From: Puniceibacterium sp.
GTDB taxonomy: Bacteria > Pseudomonadota > Alphaproteobacteria > Rhodobacterales > Rhodobacteraceae
Assembly: GCA_024636635.1 (NCBI GenBank)
Contig: JAGXGV010000101.1
Span: 1-41,193 of the forward strand
Reading direction: 5' to 3'
DNA: 41,193 bases
The position numbers and the translations under genes are program-made. The notes under the pieces were generated by a model, which ran no database searches, had not been told where the DNA came from, and saw only the letters and a list, made by a program, of their open reading frames with translations. Below, in pieces: positions 8,237 to 17,124 of the stretch. The first letter of the stretch is position 1; every line of letters begins with the position of its first letter.

Positions 8237-8838
8237 TCAGGAAACTTTGCGAGTGTCGGGCAGATCGATCCAGATGGTCTGTCCCCGGTCCGGTTGCCCC
8301 ATTTCCAGATGCCCCCCCCCATTCGCGCCACGGCGGCGGCAGTAATCGAGACTCCCAGCCCGTTCCCCCTGACCGGTCGGCGGGGCTCCGCGCCAGAAGC
8401 GTTCGGTTACACGGGCATGATCCTGCGGCAGGATGCCCGGCACTTTATCGCTGATGATAAATCGCAGTCCCCCGGAGCGCACTTCGGCGCTCAGGCGGAC
8501 GGTGCCATCTGGTGGCGAATGCTGGATCGCGTTCTCCACCAGATTGCGCAACGCGCTGTGGATCAGCACGCGAGGACCATGCAGCACCGGCAGGTCGCGC
8601 CCCGCGATCACGAGGTGGACCCGTGCAGCGGCGGCCTGCAGGTAGGCCGCCTGCGCGATGTCGGCCATGAGGGCGGCGGGGTCCAGCGGTTCGGCCGCAG
8701 CGGCCTCGTAGTCGATAGCCGCCAGATCCAGAAGTTGGCGGACCATCCGGTCGCTGCGGTCGACGGATGTGGCGATCGCCGTCAGCGCTCCGTCGCGGGT
8801 CGCCGCATCCTCTGCCCGTTGCGCGATCTTTGTCGCGG
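8237..8838 (-). pseudogene. Sensor histidine kinase fragment (QseC-like), truncated and frameshifted
   Basis: Only the C-terminal half remains. From the upstream side it reads KIAQRAED, SVDRSDRMVRQLLDLAAID (end of the dimerisation domain), then ALRNLVENAIQHSPP (N box), a degraded G1 region, FWRGA, and a terminal HLEMGQPDRG. The usual G2 box, GNGLGVSI, is found only in another frame: one extra base in the C-run at 8365-8369 leaves the frame and the nine-C run at 8312-8320 brings it back. The sensor part and the HELRTP histidine are missing, cut at a junction with an lgt fragment near 8838. It cannot work as a kinase. No response regulator gene is adjacent. Confidence 0.75.
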
Positions 8839-9045
8839 GCTTTTGTCGAGTTTTTCCGACAGCCGGACCTCGAATTTGTCAGCGTTGACAATCCGGTGGG
8901 CTATGCCTTGCAGATTGGGGACTGCGGTCTGACGACGGGCAAGGTGCTGTCCTTGCCGATGGTGATCGTCGGACGGGCGAGGATCGGGTGGTCTTTGCAG
9001 CAGGTCCGTCATGACCCACAGGCTGCCTCAAGCACCACAGCGTGA
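8838..9045 (+). pseudogene. lgt: C-terminal fragment of prolipoprotein diacylglyceryl transferase
   Basis: The plus-strand frame contains FVEFFRQPD, then VDNPVGYALQIG, then GLTTGKVLSLPMVIVG. This is the end of Lgt, where VEFFRxPD and LTxGQxLSLPM are conserved. Everything before FVEFF is missing, and the tail after IVG looks degraded. Lgt is an essential membrane enzyme of about 270-300 residues, so a functional copy presumably exists elsewhere and this is a displaced piece. It lies back to back with the kinase fragment, marking a rearrangement breakpoint close to 8838. Confidence 0.65.
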
Positions 9046-9136
9046 CGCCGTCGGATATGGAACGCACGCAATGGCGCGCAAGACCGGATCAATAAGGTGT
9101 TCAGCATTACGGCGACGCCAACCCTAGCCGCACCTG

Positions 9137-10181
9137 ATAGGTTGCAGGATGGTGCGGGTGTTGAAGCGCTGCCGCTCGACCATATTTCGCGAGCTCAAGC
9201 GCAATCATTTCTCCGATCCATGCATGCCGAAGTGCGATGGCTATTACGGTGCTGCCGCGCAGTTGCGGACGGCCAATCGCCGTGCGAGGGAGCGCAAACT
9301 CATCCGCCATCCCGACTTGCTCGCGCGCGTCATCGAGAGGTTGAAGAACGGATGGACCCCCGAGCAGATCTCCAACCGAATGCAACATAAAGTCGCTCGG
9401 CTGCGCGTGTGCCAGGAGACCATCTACCGCTACTACTCGCGCGAGGGAATCCGGGATGACCTGCGATGGTATCTGCCCAACCACTGCTCGGCACGCCGTC
9501 CGCGGCACGCGCGCAAGCGTTTGCCGCCCAGATTCCACCGCGATGTCAGCATCCTGTTCCGGCCGGACGACCTCGCGCACCGGCGTCAGTTCGTCCATTG
9601 GAAAGGTGACCTCGTCCTATTCAAGCAAAGCTTTGGCCAGTCCAACGTCACCTCGCTGGTAGAATGTGTCAGCCGATTCGCGCTGCTGCTGAAAACCCCC
9701 AGCAGGCACAAGATGCCGGTCATGGTCAAGATCGTGGCAGCGATCCGCGACCTGCCGTATCCGGCCCAGAAGTCGATCACCTTAGATCGGGGTACCGAGT
9801 TTGTCTCGCGGCCGCACCCGCAGGCCGAAATCGGCACGCACACGTGGTTCTGTGATCCCTCCTCACGGTGGCAGAAGGGCACGGTCGAGAACACCAACCG
9901 ACGCGCCGGTCGCTGGCTGCCGCGCACCTTTGATATTCGCAAGCTCTCGGATCACGAAATCAAGGTGAAAGGCTTCTGTGGTTGCCGCCCGTGATGCAAG
10001 AAGTTTCTGACCTTGTTGACGTGTGATCGAAAGCGGTCTTCTGTCAGGCCTCGTTATGCGGCATTTCCAGAAGCCTTTCAAGGTGATTTGCGACCGGCTC
10101 AACAATACGCCCCGCAAATGCCTGCGCTGGAAGACCCCCGTAGAGGTCTGCCGCGAAAAGATGACGGAGAAATTGCGATGA
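9137..10181 (+). pseudogene. IS30-family transposase, 5'-truncated and split by a small insertion
   Basis: The visible protein has STIFRELKRN (helix-turn-helix), YYGAAAQ, GWTPEQIS, RVCQETIYRY, HWKGDL, SITLDRGTEF, WFCDP and KGTVENTNRR, the ordered motifs of IS30 DDE transposases. The usual first 30 or so residues are missing. At IKV the frame is broken by a 109-bp insertion with a 9-bp target duplication (9960-10086). After removing 118 bases the frame continues ICDRLNNTPRKCLRW to a stop at 10179-10181, the normal IS30 ending. Losing the 5' end and gaining the insertion both inactivate it. Left and right element ends were not identified. Confidence 0.85.
9969..10077. mobile_element. 109-bp MITE-like element with terminal inverted repeats
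   Basis: The element starts AAGGCTTCTG and ends CAGAAGCCTT, a perfect 10-bp inverted repeat that extends imperfectly to about 20 bp (16 of 20 matching, both ending in TGCCGC). It is flanked on each side by TCAAGGTGA (9960-9968 and 10078-10086), a 9-bp target-site duplication. It has no coding capacity, so it must have been moved in trans. A 9-bp duplication with ends close to GGCTT is reminiscent of the IS903 group of IS5-family elements, but the parent element is not in this window. Confidence 0.8.
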
Positions 10182-10225
10182 GACCCCTACCCTCACACCG
10201 ACAAGAGTCGCGCTTCCGATATCGC

Positions 10226-11104
10226 TCAAATCAGGAGCCTGTCGACAAACGCCTCTGCGGCAAGCGAGAGTTTTTTCCCCTTCCGCCACGCGACATGCCA
10301 ATGGCGAATGATAGGGAACGGCGCTACGGTCAATTCCACCAAGTAGCCGTGCCGGAGTTCCAGCTTCACGGTTCCGCGGCTCAGGACCGCGATACCCAGA
10401 CCCGCGATGACACCTTGCTTGACCGATTCGTTCGCGCCCAGTTCCATCCTGACATTGGGTGTCGTGTCCGCAGCTTCGAAACTGCGCTCTGCGGCAAGTC
10501 TGGTGCCGGAGCCACTTTCGCGCATCAGAAATGGGTATGCCGCAAGGTCGCGCATCGTCAGGCCAGATCGCGCCGTCAGCGGATGGTCGCGGGGTGCCAC
10601 GACCACCAAGGGGTTTTCGGAATACCGCTCGATCTCGGCGTCCATGTCTGGCGGCGGTGTGCCCAGGATGTAGAGGTCATCGGCATTGGTTGCAAAACGC
10701 GACAGCAAGTCTTCGCGGTTCCCGACGGTCAGCGCGATCTCGATCCCCGGAAACGCGCTGGTGAAGGCGCCGATGCGGGCGGGAATTTCATATTTCGCGG
10801 TGGATACGACAGCCAGTCGCAACCGCCCCGTGACAAGGCCCTGCAACTCGGCCAGCGTCATGTCGAGATTTTCGGTCTCCTCCATCAGCCGCTGTGCGGA
10901 TTTCAGGACGATCTCTCCCGCCTGGGTCAGGGATAGGGTCTTGCCCAGACGGTCGATGAGCTTGTGCCCGAGGTGATCCTCCAGTTGGCGGACCTGCGCG
11001 AAGGTGGCCGGCTGGGTCAGGTTCAACGCCTTGGCCGCGCGCGTGTAGGACAGCTGCGCCGCAACCTCCCGAAAGATCTGCATTTGCCTCAGGGAATACC
11101 TCAT
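10226..11104 (-). CDS. cbbR: CbbR-type LysR regulator, divergent from cbbLSQO
   Basis: A 292-residue LysR-family activator. Residues 1-60 are the winged helix-turn-helix (LRQMQIFREVAAQLSYTRAAKALNLTQPA), followed by the effector-binding domain with VSTAKYEIP, SGSGTR and the GANESVKQGVIAGLGIAVLS block shared by CbbR proteins, which sense metabolites of the Calvin cycle. It is transcribed away from cbbL with about 125 bases between the starts, the classical arrangement. The start is the only one giving the usual N-terminus, but no Shine-Dalgarno sequence precedes it; a perfect dyad reaches into the start codon, suggesting autoregulation and possibly a leaderless message. Confidence 0.9.
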   Translation of the reverse strand: MRYSLRQMQIFREVAAQLSYTRAAKALNLTQPATFAQVRQLEDHLGHKLIDRLGKTLSLTQAGEIVLKSAQRLMEETENLDMTLAELQGLVTGRLRLAVVSTAKYEIPARIGAFTSAFPGIEIALTVGNREDLLSRFATNADDLYILGTPPPDMDAEIERYSENPLVVVAPRDHPLTARSGLTMRDLAAYPFLMRESGSGTRLAAERSFEAADTTPNVRMELGANESVKQGVIAGLGIAVLSRGTVKLELRHGYLVELTVAPFPIIRHWHVAWRKGKKLSLAAEAFVDRLLI

Positions 11105-11157
11105 GAATAGAGCATGGTCTATTCATGTCATAAAAACAATTCATTTTAGATTATTGA
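11103..11157. promoter_or_regulatory. cbbR-cbbL control region with two dyads
   Basis: Two symmetrical motifs occupy the intergenic DNA. ATGAATAGA (11103-11111) and TCTATTCAT (11118-11126) form a perfect 9-bp inverted repeat with a 6-base centre, overlapping the cbbR start codon. TCA-N11-TGA (11141-11157) contains the T-N11-A core recognised by LysR-type proteins and sits on the cbbL side. Together they look like recognition and activation sites for CbbR. A clear sigma-70 promoter could not be assigned; TTGACC at 11154-11159 is a possible -35 box without an obvious -10. Confidence 0.55.
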
Positions 11158-11229
11158 CCGGGTGTGGTGTGCTGACTCCGAGGAAGTTGAACGGGCCGTC
11201 TGGCGGTCCACCGGGAGGAGATGACGGCC

Positions 11230-12660
11230 ATGAATGTGCAGCCGAAGAAGAAGTATGACGCTGGGGTAAAGGATTACCGGTCGACGTATTGGGAGCCTGA
11301 CTATTCGGTCAAGGAGACCGATATTCTGGCTGTCTTCAAGGTCATCCCCCAGGACGGTGTCCCGCGCGAGGAGGCGGCGGCAGCGGTCGCCGCCGAGAGT
11401 TCGACGGGAACCTGGACGACCGTCTGGACCGACCTTCTGACCGACCTTGACCACTACAAGGGCCGCGCCTATCGGATAGAGGACGTACCGGGGCAGGATG
11501 AGGCCTTCTATGCCTTCATCGCCTATCCCGCCGACCTGTTCGAGGAAGGTTCGGTCGTGAACGTGTTCACGTCGATCGTTGGCAACGTGTTCGGCTTCAA
11601 GGCCGTGCGCAGCCTGCGGCTGGAAGACGTGCGCTTTCCGATCTGGTTCGTCAAAACCTGTTTCGGTCCGCCGCACGGCATTCAGGTCGAGCGCGACAAG
11701 ATGGACAAATACGGCCGTCCGCTTCTGGGCTGCACCATCAAGCCCAAGCTGGGTCTGTCGGCCAAGAACTATGGTCGTGCGGTATACGAGGTGCTGCGCG
11801 GCGGCCTCGATTTTTCCAAGGACGACGAGAACGTCAACTCTCAGCCGTTCATGCGCTGGCGCGACCGTTTCCTGTTCTGCCAAGAAGCGATTGAGAAGGC
11901 GCAGGCGGAAACGGGCGAGCGCAAGGGTCACTACATGAACGTGACCGCACCGACTGTGGAGGCGATGTTCCAGCGCGCCGAGTTCGCCAAGGAACTTGGA
12001 ACGCCGATCATCATGTCCGACTACCTGACGGTTGGCTGGGCGGCGCACAACTCGCTGTCCAAATGGTGCCGTGACAACGGAATGCTGCTGCACGTCCACC
12101 GGGCCATGCATGCCGTGATGGACCGCAACCCGAACCACGGGATCAACTTCCGCGTTCTGGCCAAGATGCTGCGTCTGCTGGGCGGTGACCACCTGCATTC
12201 GGGGACGGTTGTCGGCAAGCTGGAAGGCGACCGCAACGCGACGTTGGGCTGGATCAACCTGATGCGCGACAAGTTCGTCAAGGAAGACCGGTCGATGGGG
12301 GTGTTCTTCGATCAGGACTGGGGCTCCATGCCGGGGGTCTTCCCGGTTGCATCCGGCGGGATACATGTCTGGCACATGCCGGCGCTGGTCTCGATCTTCG
12401 GCAACGACTCGGTCCTGCAATTTGGCGGCGGCACACTGGGCCACCCCTGGGGCAATGCGGCGGGCGCCGCGGCCAACCGTGTCGCGTTGGAGGCCTGCGT
12501 GCAGGCGCGTAACGAAGGTCGCGAGATCGAGAAGGAAGGCAAGGACATCCTGATCGCTGCCGCGAAGCATTCGCCCGAACTGAAGTCGGCGATGGAGACC
12601 TGGAAAGAGATCAAGTTCGAGTTCGACACCGTCGACAAGTTGGACGTGCAGCACCGCTGA
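11230..12660 (+). CDS. cbbL: RuBisCO large subunit, form IA (green-like)
   Basis: This 476-residue protein catalyses carboxylation of ribulose 1,5-bisphosphate. Catalytic residues are intact: Lys171 in TIKPKLGLS, Lys197 in DFSKDDE (carbamylated Lys, followed by the metal ligands Asp and Glu), and loop-6 Lys330 in [12 protein letters not shown]. The sequence follows the form IA pattern, unlike the red-type form IC common in Rhodobacterales. The GGGAGGAG site directly abuts an ATG at 11221 but lies 9 bases before the ATG at 11230, so the later start is chosen. cbbS follows after 32 bases, then cbbQ and cbbO, the IAq arrangement. No carboxysome shell genes are nearby, so the enzyme is probably cytosolic. 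Confidence 0.96.
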   Translation: MNVQPKKKYDAGVKDYRSTYWEPDYSVKETDILAVFKVIPQDGVPREEAAAAVAAESSTGTWTTVWTDLLTDLDHYKGRAYRIEDVPGQDEAFYAFIAYPADLFEEGSVVNVFTSIVGNVFGFKAVRSLRLEDVRFPIWFVKTCFGPPHGIQVERDKMDKYGRPLLGCTIKPKLGLSAKNYGRAVYEVLRGGLDFSKDDENVNSQPFMRWRDRFLFCQEAIEKAQAETGERKGHYMNVTAPTVEAMFQRAEFAKELGTPIIMSDYLTVGWAAHNSLSKWCRDNGMLLHVHRAMHAVMDRNPNHGINFRVLAKMLRLLGGDHLHSGTVVGKLEGDRNATLGWINLMRDKFVKEDRSMGVFFDQDWGSMPGVFPVASGGIHVWHMPALVSIFGNDSVLQFGGGTLGHPWGNAAGAAANRVALEACVQARNEGREIEKEGKDILIAAAKHSPELKSAMETWKEIKFEFDTVDKLDVQHR

Positions 12661-12692
12661 ATTCTCAAACGCACACACAAAGGACCAACACG

Positions 12693-13049
12693 ATGAGCTA
12701 CATTCAGGACTACCCCTCGCGTCTTTCCGATCCTGCCTCGCGCAAGATGGAGACGTTCTCCTACCTGCCGGAGATGACCAAGACGCAGATTCGGGCACAG
12801 GTGCAATGGATCGTCGATCATGGTTGGAACCCGGGCATCGAACATACCGAGCCGGAAAACGCCACCGACTACTATTGGTACATGTGGAAACTGCCGATGT
12901 TCGGCGAAACCGATGTCGATGCGATCCTTGCTGAGATCGAGGAATGCCACAAGGCCAACCCCAAGCACCATGTCCGCCTGCTGGGCTACGACAACTTCAC
13001 CCAAAGCCAAGGCGCGAACATGGTCGTGCGTCGCGGCAAGATGGTCTGA
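12693..13049 (+). CDS. cbbS: RuBisCO small subunit, form IA
   Basis: A 118-residue protein that caps the L8 core to form the L8S8 enzyme. Recognisable blocks are [10 protein letters not shown] near residue 20, [27 protein letters not shown] and a C-terminal [12 protein letters not shown]. Length fits green-type small subunits; it lacks the C-terminal beta-hairpin extension of red-type ones. It starts with ATG after a moderate AAAGGA site and is followed by a strong hairpin that separates it from cbbQ, so it is likely co-transcribed with cbbL at high level. Confidence 0.95.
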   Translation: MSYIQDYPSRLSDPASRKMETFSYLPEMTKTQIRAQVQWIVDHGWNPGIEHTEPENATDYYWYMWKLPMFGETDVDAILAEIEECHKANPKHHVRLLGYDNFTQSQGANMVVRRGKMV

Positions 13050-13053
13050 CACC

Positions 13054-13082
13054 GCGCGGCCCGCATACCCTGCGGGCCGCGC
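13054..13082 (+). terminator. Strong hairpin between cbbS and cbbQ
   Basis: GCGCGGCCCGCA (13054-13065) pairs perfectly with TGCGGGCCGCGC (13071-13082) around a 5-base loop. It begins 4 bases after the cbbS stop codon and has no following T-run. It could protect the cbbLS message from 3' decay or partly terminate transcription, giving much more RuBisCO than CbbQ/CbbO, which are needed in small amounts. Confidence 0.65.
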
Positions 13083-13114
13083 CAATCGACGCTGACAAAC
13101 GGGAGAATGCAACC

Positions 13115-13918
13115 TTGAAGGACGTGCTTGACGACTTTCGCGTGACGAAAGCCCCCTACTGGCGCGAGACGGGCGACGAGATCGCCCTGTTCACGGCAGC
13201 CTGGGATGCGCGCATTCCGATCATGCTGAAGGGGCCGACCGGCTGCGGCAAGACACGGTTTGTCGAACATATGGCCTGGAAACTGGGCCGTCCCCTGGTG
13301 ACTGTGGCCTGCAACGAGGACATGACGGCATCGGACCTCATCGGGCGCTATCTGCTGGATGCCGATGGCACGCGGTGGCAGGACGGGCCACTGACCTTTG
13401 CCGCCCGCCATGGTGCGATCTGCTATCTCGACGAAGTGGTGGAAGCGCGTCAGGACACGACGGTCGCAATCCATCCGCTAACCGACGACCGCAGGGTGCT
13501 ACCCCTGGAGAAGAAGGGCGAATTGCTGAAGGCGCATCCTGATTTCCTGATTGTGATCAGCTACAACCCCGGCTACCAGTCCCTGATGAAGGACCTGAAG
13601 CAATCGACCAAGCAACGCTTTGGCGCGATGTACTTCACCTGGCCCGGCGCGGATGTGGAAACCGAAATTGTTGTCCATGAGGCGGGCGTGGATGCCGACA
13701 CGGCCCGGAAGCTGGTCGAAATCGGCGCGCGGTCGCGCAACCTAAAGGGGCATGGGCTGGACGAAGGTGTCTCCACGCGGATGCTGATCCATGCCGGACG
13801 CCTCATCAAGGGCGGGATCGCACCAAAGGCGGCCTGCTCCATGGCGCTGGTCCATTCGATCACCGACGATTCTGACATGCGGGATGCGCTTGATGCCGCC
13901 GTCTCCACCTGGTTCTGA
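13115..13918 (+). CDS. cbbQ: RuBisCO activase AAA+ subunit CbbQ
   Basis: A 267-residue MoxR-type AAA+ ATPase that, with CbbO, remodels inhibited form I RuBisCO to release tight-binding sugar phosphates. The P-loop GPTGCGKT lies at 40-47, Walker B CYLDE at 103-107, and the sensor/SRF-type region VISYNPGYQ and KQRFG follow. The start is a TTG at 13115 with GGGAG 9 bases upstream; the upstream ATG in the same frame lies inside cbbS. The end overlaps cbbO by 26 bases, which indicates translational coupling of the two partner proteins. Confidence 0.92.
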   Translation: MKDVLDDFRVTKAPYWRETGDEIALFTAAWDARIPIMLKGPTGCGKTRFVEHMAWKLGRPLVTVACNEDMTASDLIGRYLLDADGTRWQDGPLTFAARHGAICYLDEVVEARQDTTVAIHPLTDDRRVLPLEKKGELLKAHPDFLIVISYNPGYQSLMKDLKQSTKQRFGAMYFTWPGADVETEIVVHEAGVDADTARKLVEIGARSRNLKGHGLDEGVSTRMLIHAGRLIKGGIAPKAACSMALVHSITDDSDMRDALDAAVSTWF

Positions 13919-16199
13919 TGCCCTGCCCGCAGGGCACGGCGATCTGATCGAAACCCTTTCGCCGCCCGTCGTGGCGGTCCTGCTGGCCAGTCTGCCAGAC
14001 GCGCTGCGCAAGCTTTCGCCCAAGGGACTGGACACCTGGCTGGGCGGCACCGCTTCATTGACGCGGTTGGGGCGCGGCGACGAAACCGTCGTTGCCTGGA
14101 TCGAGGCGGCGCCCGCCCTTGCGCATGATCTGGGCGAGGACGTGTTGACCGACCTGCTACCGCTGATCCTCGGGTTTGCCTCGCGCACCTCGGGTGCCGT
14201 CATTGCCAGACTGCTTGATACGGCGCCGCGCGCGGCCCGTCGGTTGGGCGATGCGACCTTGTTCCGGCAGTATCTGCGGTTCATAGAACATCTGCTGGCC
14301 CGCGCGCCGCGTGCCGTCCGCCCGATGCTCGACCACCTCGCCGACCTGCTGGAAGTGCTCACGCTGGGCGGGCTGCGTCGCTGGGCCGACTGGGGCGTCG
14401 ATGCACACCGGACCGACGTCAAGGAATTGCAGCGCTACTTTACGCTCGACAGCGAGGAATCGCGCGCCGTCATCCAGCGCGAGCGCAAGGGCACGCTGCT
14501 GGTTGACGTGCAGCGGCGGCTGACGATGTATCTGCGGGCGCTGTGGGGTCGTGATTTTATGATCACGCCGACGGCGGGCGATTTCGAAAGCCGCACCGGC
14601 CTCCGCCCTTACTATGAGAATTACAGCCTGCATCTGCCCGACGCGCTGGACGACTGGCACGGCGAACTGGCGCTGGACCTGTTTCGCGCCCAATCGGCGC
14701 ATCTGGCAGCCCATATGGCCTGCATGCGCAAGCCGATCCAAGGCGAAGGGCTGAATGCGCTGCAAACAACCTGCATCGGGCTGGTCGAGGACGCCCGCGC
14801 CGAGGCGCTGGCCGTCGCGCGCCTGCCCCGCCTGCGGGACCTTTGGGCGCGATTCCACACCGAGACGGCCAGCGGCATGGCGGGAGAGTTCGATCAAATC
14901 GCCCGCGCGCTGCTGATGCCGGATCGTCCCGCCGAGAGCGCGCTGGCCGCTTGGGCGCAAGAGGATTTCACGGCACGGGATCTGACCGACATCGACGCCG
15001 CGCGTGATCTGGGGCTGCGCCTGGCGGATCGCCTGCGGGCAAACTCGTTTTCCGCCTATACCGATCACCCGTCCTGCCCGTATCGCTGCGACAACCGCCT
15101 GCTGTGGGACTTCGAGGAGCTGGATTTCGACACGGGCTATCTGCCGCAGCCGCAGGTGCGCAGACATGTCTCCGTGTCCGAGATGGTGAACGAGGTCGAG
15201 GTCGAGACCGCGGGCGACGACGCCCAGGAAATCTGGGTCCAGTCCGCCGAATTCTTCGACGACGACGGACAGAGCTTCAACGAAAAAGAGGGCAAAGCCC
15301 AGGTCGCCCCGCCGGTTCTTTATGACGAATTCGATCACACGATCCAGATGATGCGGCCCGCCTGGGCGATAATTCTGGAACGGCGCGCGAGGCTGGGCGA
15401 TCCGGCCGGGGCAGCGGCGATCCTGGACACACACCGCCCGGTCATGCAGCGGCTGAAGCACCGCCTGGATGCCATGCGGCCGCAAGGGGTCCAGCGCATC
15501 CGCAAGCTGGAGGATGGCGACGAGATCGACATCGCGGCGGCGATCACGGCGGCGATCGACATTCGCATGGGCCGTCAGCCGGATCCCCGCGTGATGATGC
15601 GTCAGATCCGCAAGACCCGCGACACCGCCGTGATGGTCCTGCTGGACCTGTCAGAATCCACCAACGATCCAGTCGGCGCTGACAGCACGGTCATGGACCT
15701 AACCAAATCCGCCTGCATCCTGCTGTCGGAGGCGATCAGCCGGGTCGGCGACGCCTTTGCCATCCACGGCTTCTGTTCCGACGGGCGCGCGCAGGTCTAT
15801 TACGAGCGGTTCAAGGATTTCGACCAGCCGTGGGAAGATCTGGCGAAGGCCCGGCTGATGGGCGCCGAGGGGGCGCTGTCGACCCGCATGGGCACCGCGA
15901 TCCGCCATGCCACCGCGCAGATGTGCAAGGTCAAGGCCACGCGCAAGCTGATGCTTGTGCTGACCGACGGTGCGCCTGCCGACATCGACGTGCGCGATCC
16001 GCAGTATCTGCGCGCGGATACCCGCCGCGCGGTGGAGGAAGCGCAGCAAAGCGGTGTGACGCCCTTCTGCTTGACGCTGGATCCGGGGGCCGACACCTAT
16101 GTCCGCCGCATCTTTGGCCAGAACAACGCGATGATCCTCGACCGGGTGGAGCGTCTTCCCGAACGCCTACCGCAACTTTACGCGGCGCTTACCCGCTGA
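13893..16199 (+). CDS. cbbO: RuBisCO activase adaptor CbbO (VWA domain)
   Basis: A 768-residue protein with a long helical N-terminal part that binds CbbQ hexamers and a C-terminal von Willebrand A domain, roughly the last 200 residues, with a MIDAS motif DLSES followed by LTDGAPAD. The domain is thought to dock on an acidic surface residue of RuBisCO. Length is normal for CbbO. The ATG at 13893 is chosen for its coupling to cbbQ; alternatives further upstream lie deep within cbbQ. The stop lies 11 bases inside the convergent second cbbR gene. Confidence 0.9.
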   Translation: MPPSPPGSDALPAGHGDLIETLSPPVVAVLLASLPDALRKLSPKGLDTWLGGTASLTRLGRGDETVVAWIEAAPALAHDLGEDVLTDLLPLILGFASRTSGAVIARLLDTAPRAARRLGDATLFRQYLRFIEHLLARAPRAVRPMLDHLADLLEVLTLGGLRRWADWGVDAHRTDVKELQRYFTLDSEESRAVIQRERKGTLLVDVQRRLTMYLRALWGRDFMITPTAGDFESRTGLRPYYENYSLHLPDALDDWHGELALDLFRAQSAHLAAHMACMRKPIQGEGLNALQTTCIGLVEDARAEALAVARLPRLRDLWARFHTETASGMAGEFDQIARALLMPDRPAESALAAWAQEDFTARDLTDIDAARDLGLRLADRLRANSFSAYTDHPSCPYRCDNRLLWDFEELDFDTGYLPQPQVRRHVSVSEMVNEVEVETAGDDAQEIWVQSAEFFDDDGQSFNEKEGKAQVAPPVLYDEFDHTIQMMRPAWAIILERRARLGDPAGAAAILDTHRPVMQRLKHRLDAMRPQGVQRIRKLEDGDEIDIAAAITAAIDIRMGRQPDPRVMMRQIRKTRDTAVMVLLDLSESTNDPVGADSTVMDLTKSACILLSEAISRVGDAFAIHGFCSDGRAQVYYERFKDFDQPWEDLAKARLMGAEGALSTRMGTAIRHATAQMCKVKATRKLMLVLTDGAPADIDVRDPQYLRADTRRAVEEAQQSGVTPFCLTLDPGADTYVRRIFGQNNAMILDRVERLPERLPQLYAALTR

Positions 16200-17124
16200 C
16201 CTGCGGCAGAAAGGTTCCGTTCAGGGCCTCGATTTCCCGCGCGCACCGCTGCGCGGCCTTTGACGGCTCCGTCCCTTCCGTACTGCCATACAGAAGATAC
16301 CAGTGCCGCATGATTGGAAAGCCCTGACCGCGCAACAAGGTCAGCCGCCCGTCGGCCAGTTCGTCATGCACGGTGTGCAGCGACAGGAATCCGACCCCCA
16401 GTCCCGCGATGACCGCCTGCTTGATCGTCTCGTTGGATTGCATGACCACCCGTTTCGGCCTGTGCCCTTCGGCCAGACGGTCGATGAACCGCTCCATCAG
16501 GATCCGCGTTCCCGATCCGTCCTCGCGGCTGAGAAATGTCTCCATCAGCAAGGCGGCGGGATCATAGCCGTCCTGCCGGGCCAACGGGTGATCGGGTCGC
16601 AGGACGATCCCGTGCGGATGCGGACCCAGGGGCAAGGCCTGATTCATCGTCCGCCTGGGTGGCCGACCCATGATCGCAAGATCGTATTCGCCCCGGTCGA
16701 GGGCAGCGATCACCTCGCTACGGTTGGCGATCCTTAATTCAACCTCGATATCGGGAACGGCATCCTGAAGTTGCCGCACAAGTCTGGGCGCGAAATATTT
16801 GGCCGTCGACACGGTGCCAAGGACGACATGACCGGTCAGTCCCTTGAACAGGGCCGCCAACTGCTGCTCGGCCTGCGACAAGTTGGCGTCGATCCGGTGC
16901 GCCGCGATCAACAGGGCGTCCCCTGCTGGGGTAGGGGAGAATCCGCCGCCTCCGGTGCCGCGAGTCAGCAACGGCTGACCGACTGTAGCCTCCAAGTTCT
17001 TGATCTGGCTGTGAATCGTAGGCGGGGTCTGGTTCAGGATCGACGCCGCCCGCGTCAGCGAGCCGGTCTGTGCAACGGTTTTGAGGGTCCGCAATTGCTT
17101 GAGCGTGATGGCATCGGTGCGCAT
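16189..17124 (-). CDS. cbbR: Second CbbR-type LysR regulator, divergent from cbbF operon
   Basis: A 311-residue LysR protein starting at MRTDAITLKQLRTLKTVAQ, the standard position of the helix-turn-helix; a longer frame upstream lacks a ribosome site. The effector domain has VSTAKYFAPRLV, EDGSGTR and SNETIKQAVIAGLGVGFLS, the blocks seen in CbbR. It is clearly different from the first CbbR in the window. It faces away from cbbF with a 93-bp AT-rich gap, so it probably controls the cbbFPTGKA operon. Its 3' end overlaps that of cbbO on the opposite strand by 11 bases. Confidence 0.88.
   Translation of the reverse strand: MRTDAITLKQLRTLKTVAQTGSLTRAASILNQTPPTIHSQIKNLEATVGQPLLTRGTGGGGFSPTPAGDALLIAAHRIDANLSQAEQQLAALFKGLTGHVVLGTVSTAKYFAPRLVRQLQDAVPDIEVELRIANRSEVIAALDRGEYDLAIMGRPPRRTMNQALPLGPHPHGIVLRPDHPLARQDGYDPAALLMETFLSREDGSGTRILMERFIDRLAEGHRPKRVVMQSNETIKQAVIAGLGVGFLSLHTVHDELADGRLTLLRGQGFPIMRHWYLLYGSTEGTEPSKAAQRCAREIEALNGTFLPQVSG

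Noticed and set aside
9149-9994. Intact IS30 element
   Set aside because: The transposase lacks its 5' end and is split by the 109-bp insertion; it is scored as a pseudogene.
11146-12798. Long minus-strand open frame opposite cbbL
   Set aside because: cbbL on the other strand is certain; the antisense frame has no motif or ribosome site and spans the cbbL promoter.
11230-16199. Carboxysome-associated RuBisCO locus
   Set aside because: No shell, CsoS2 or carboxysomal carbonic anhydrase genes are near; cbbQ and cbbO follow directly.
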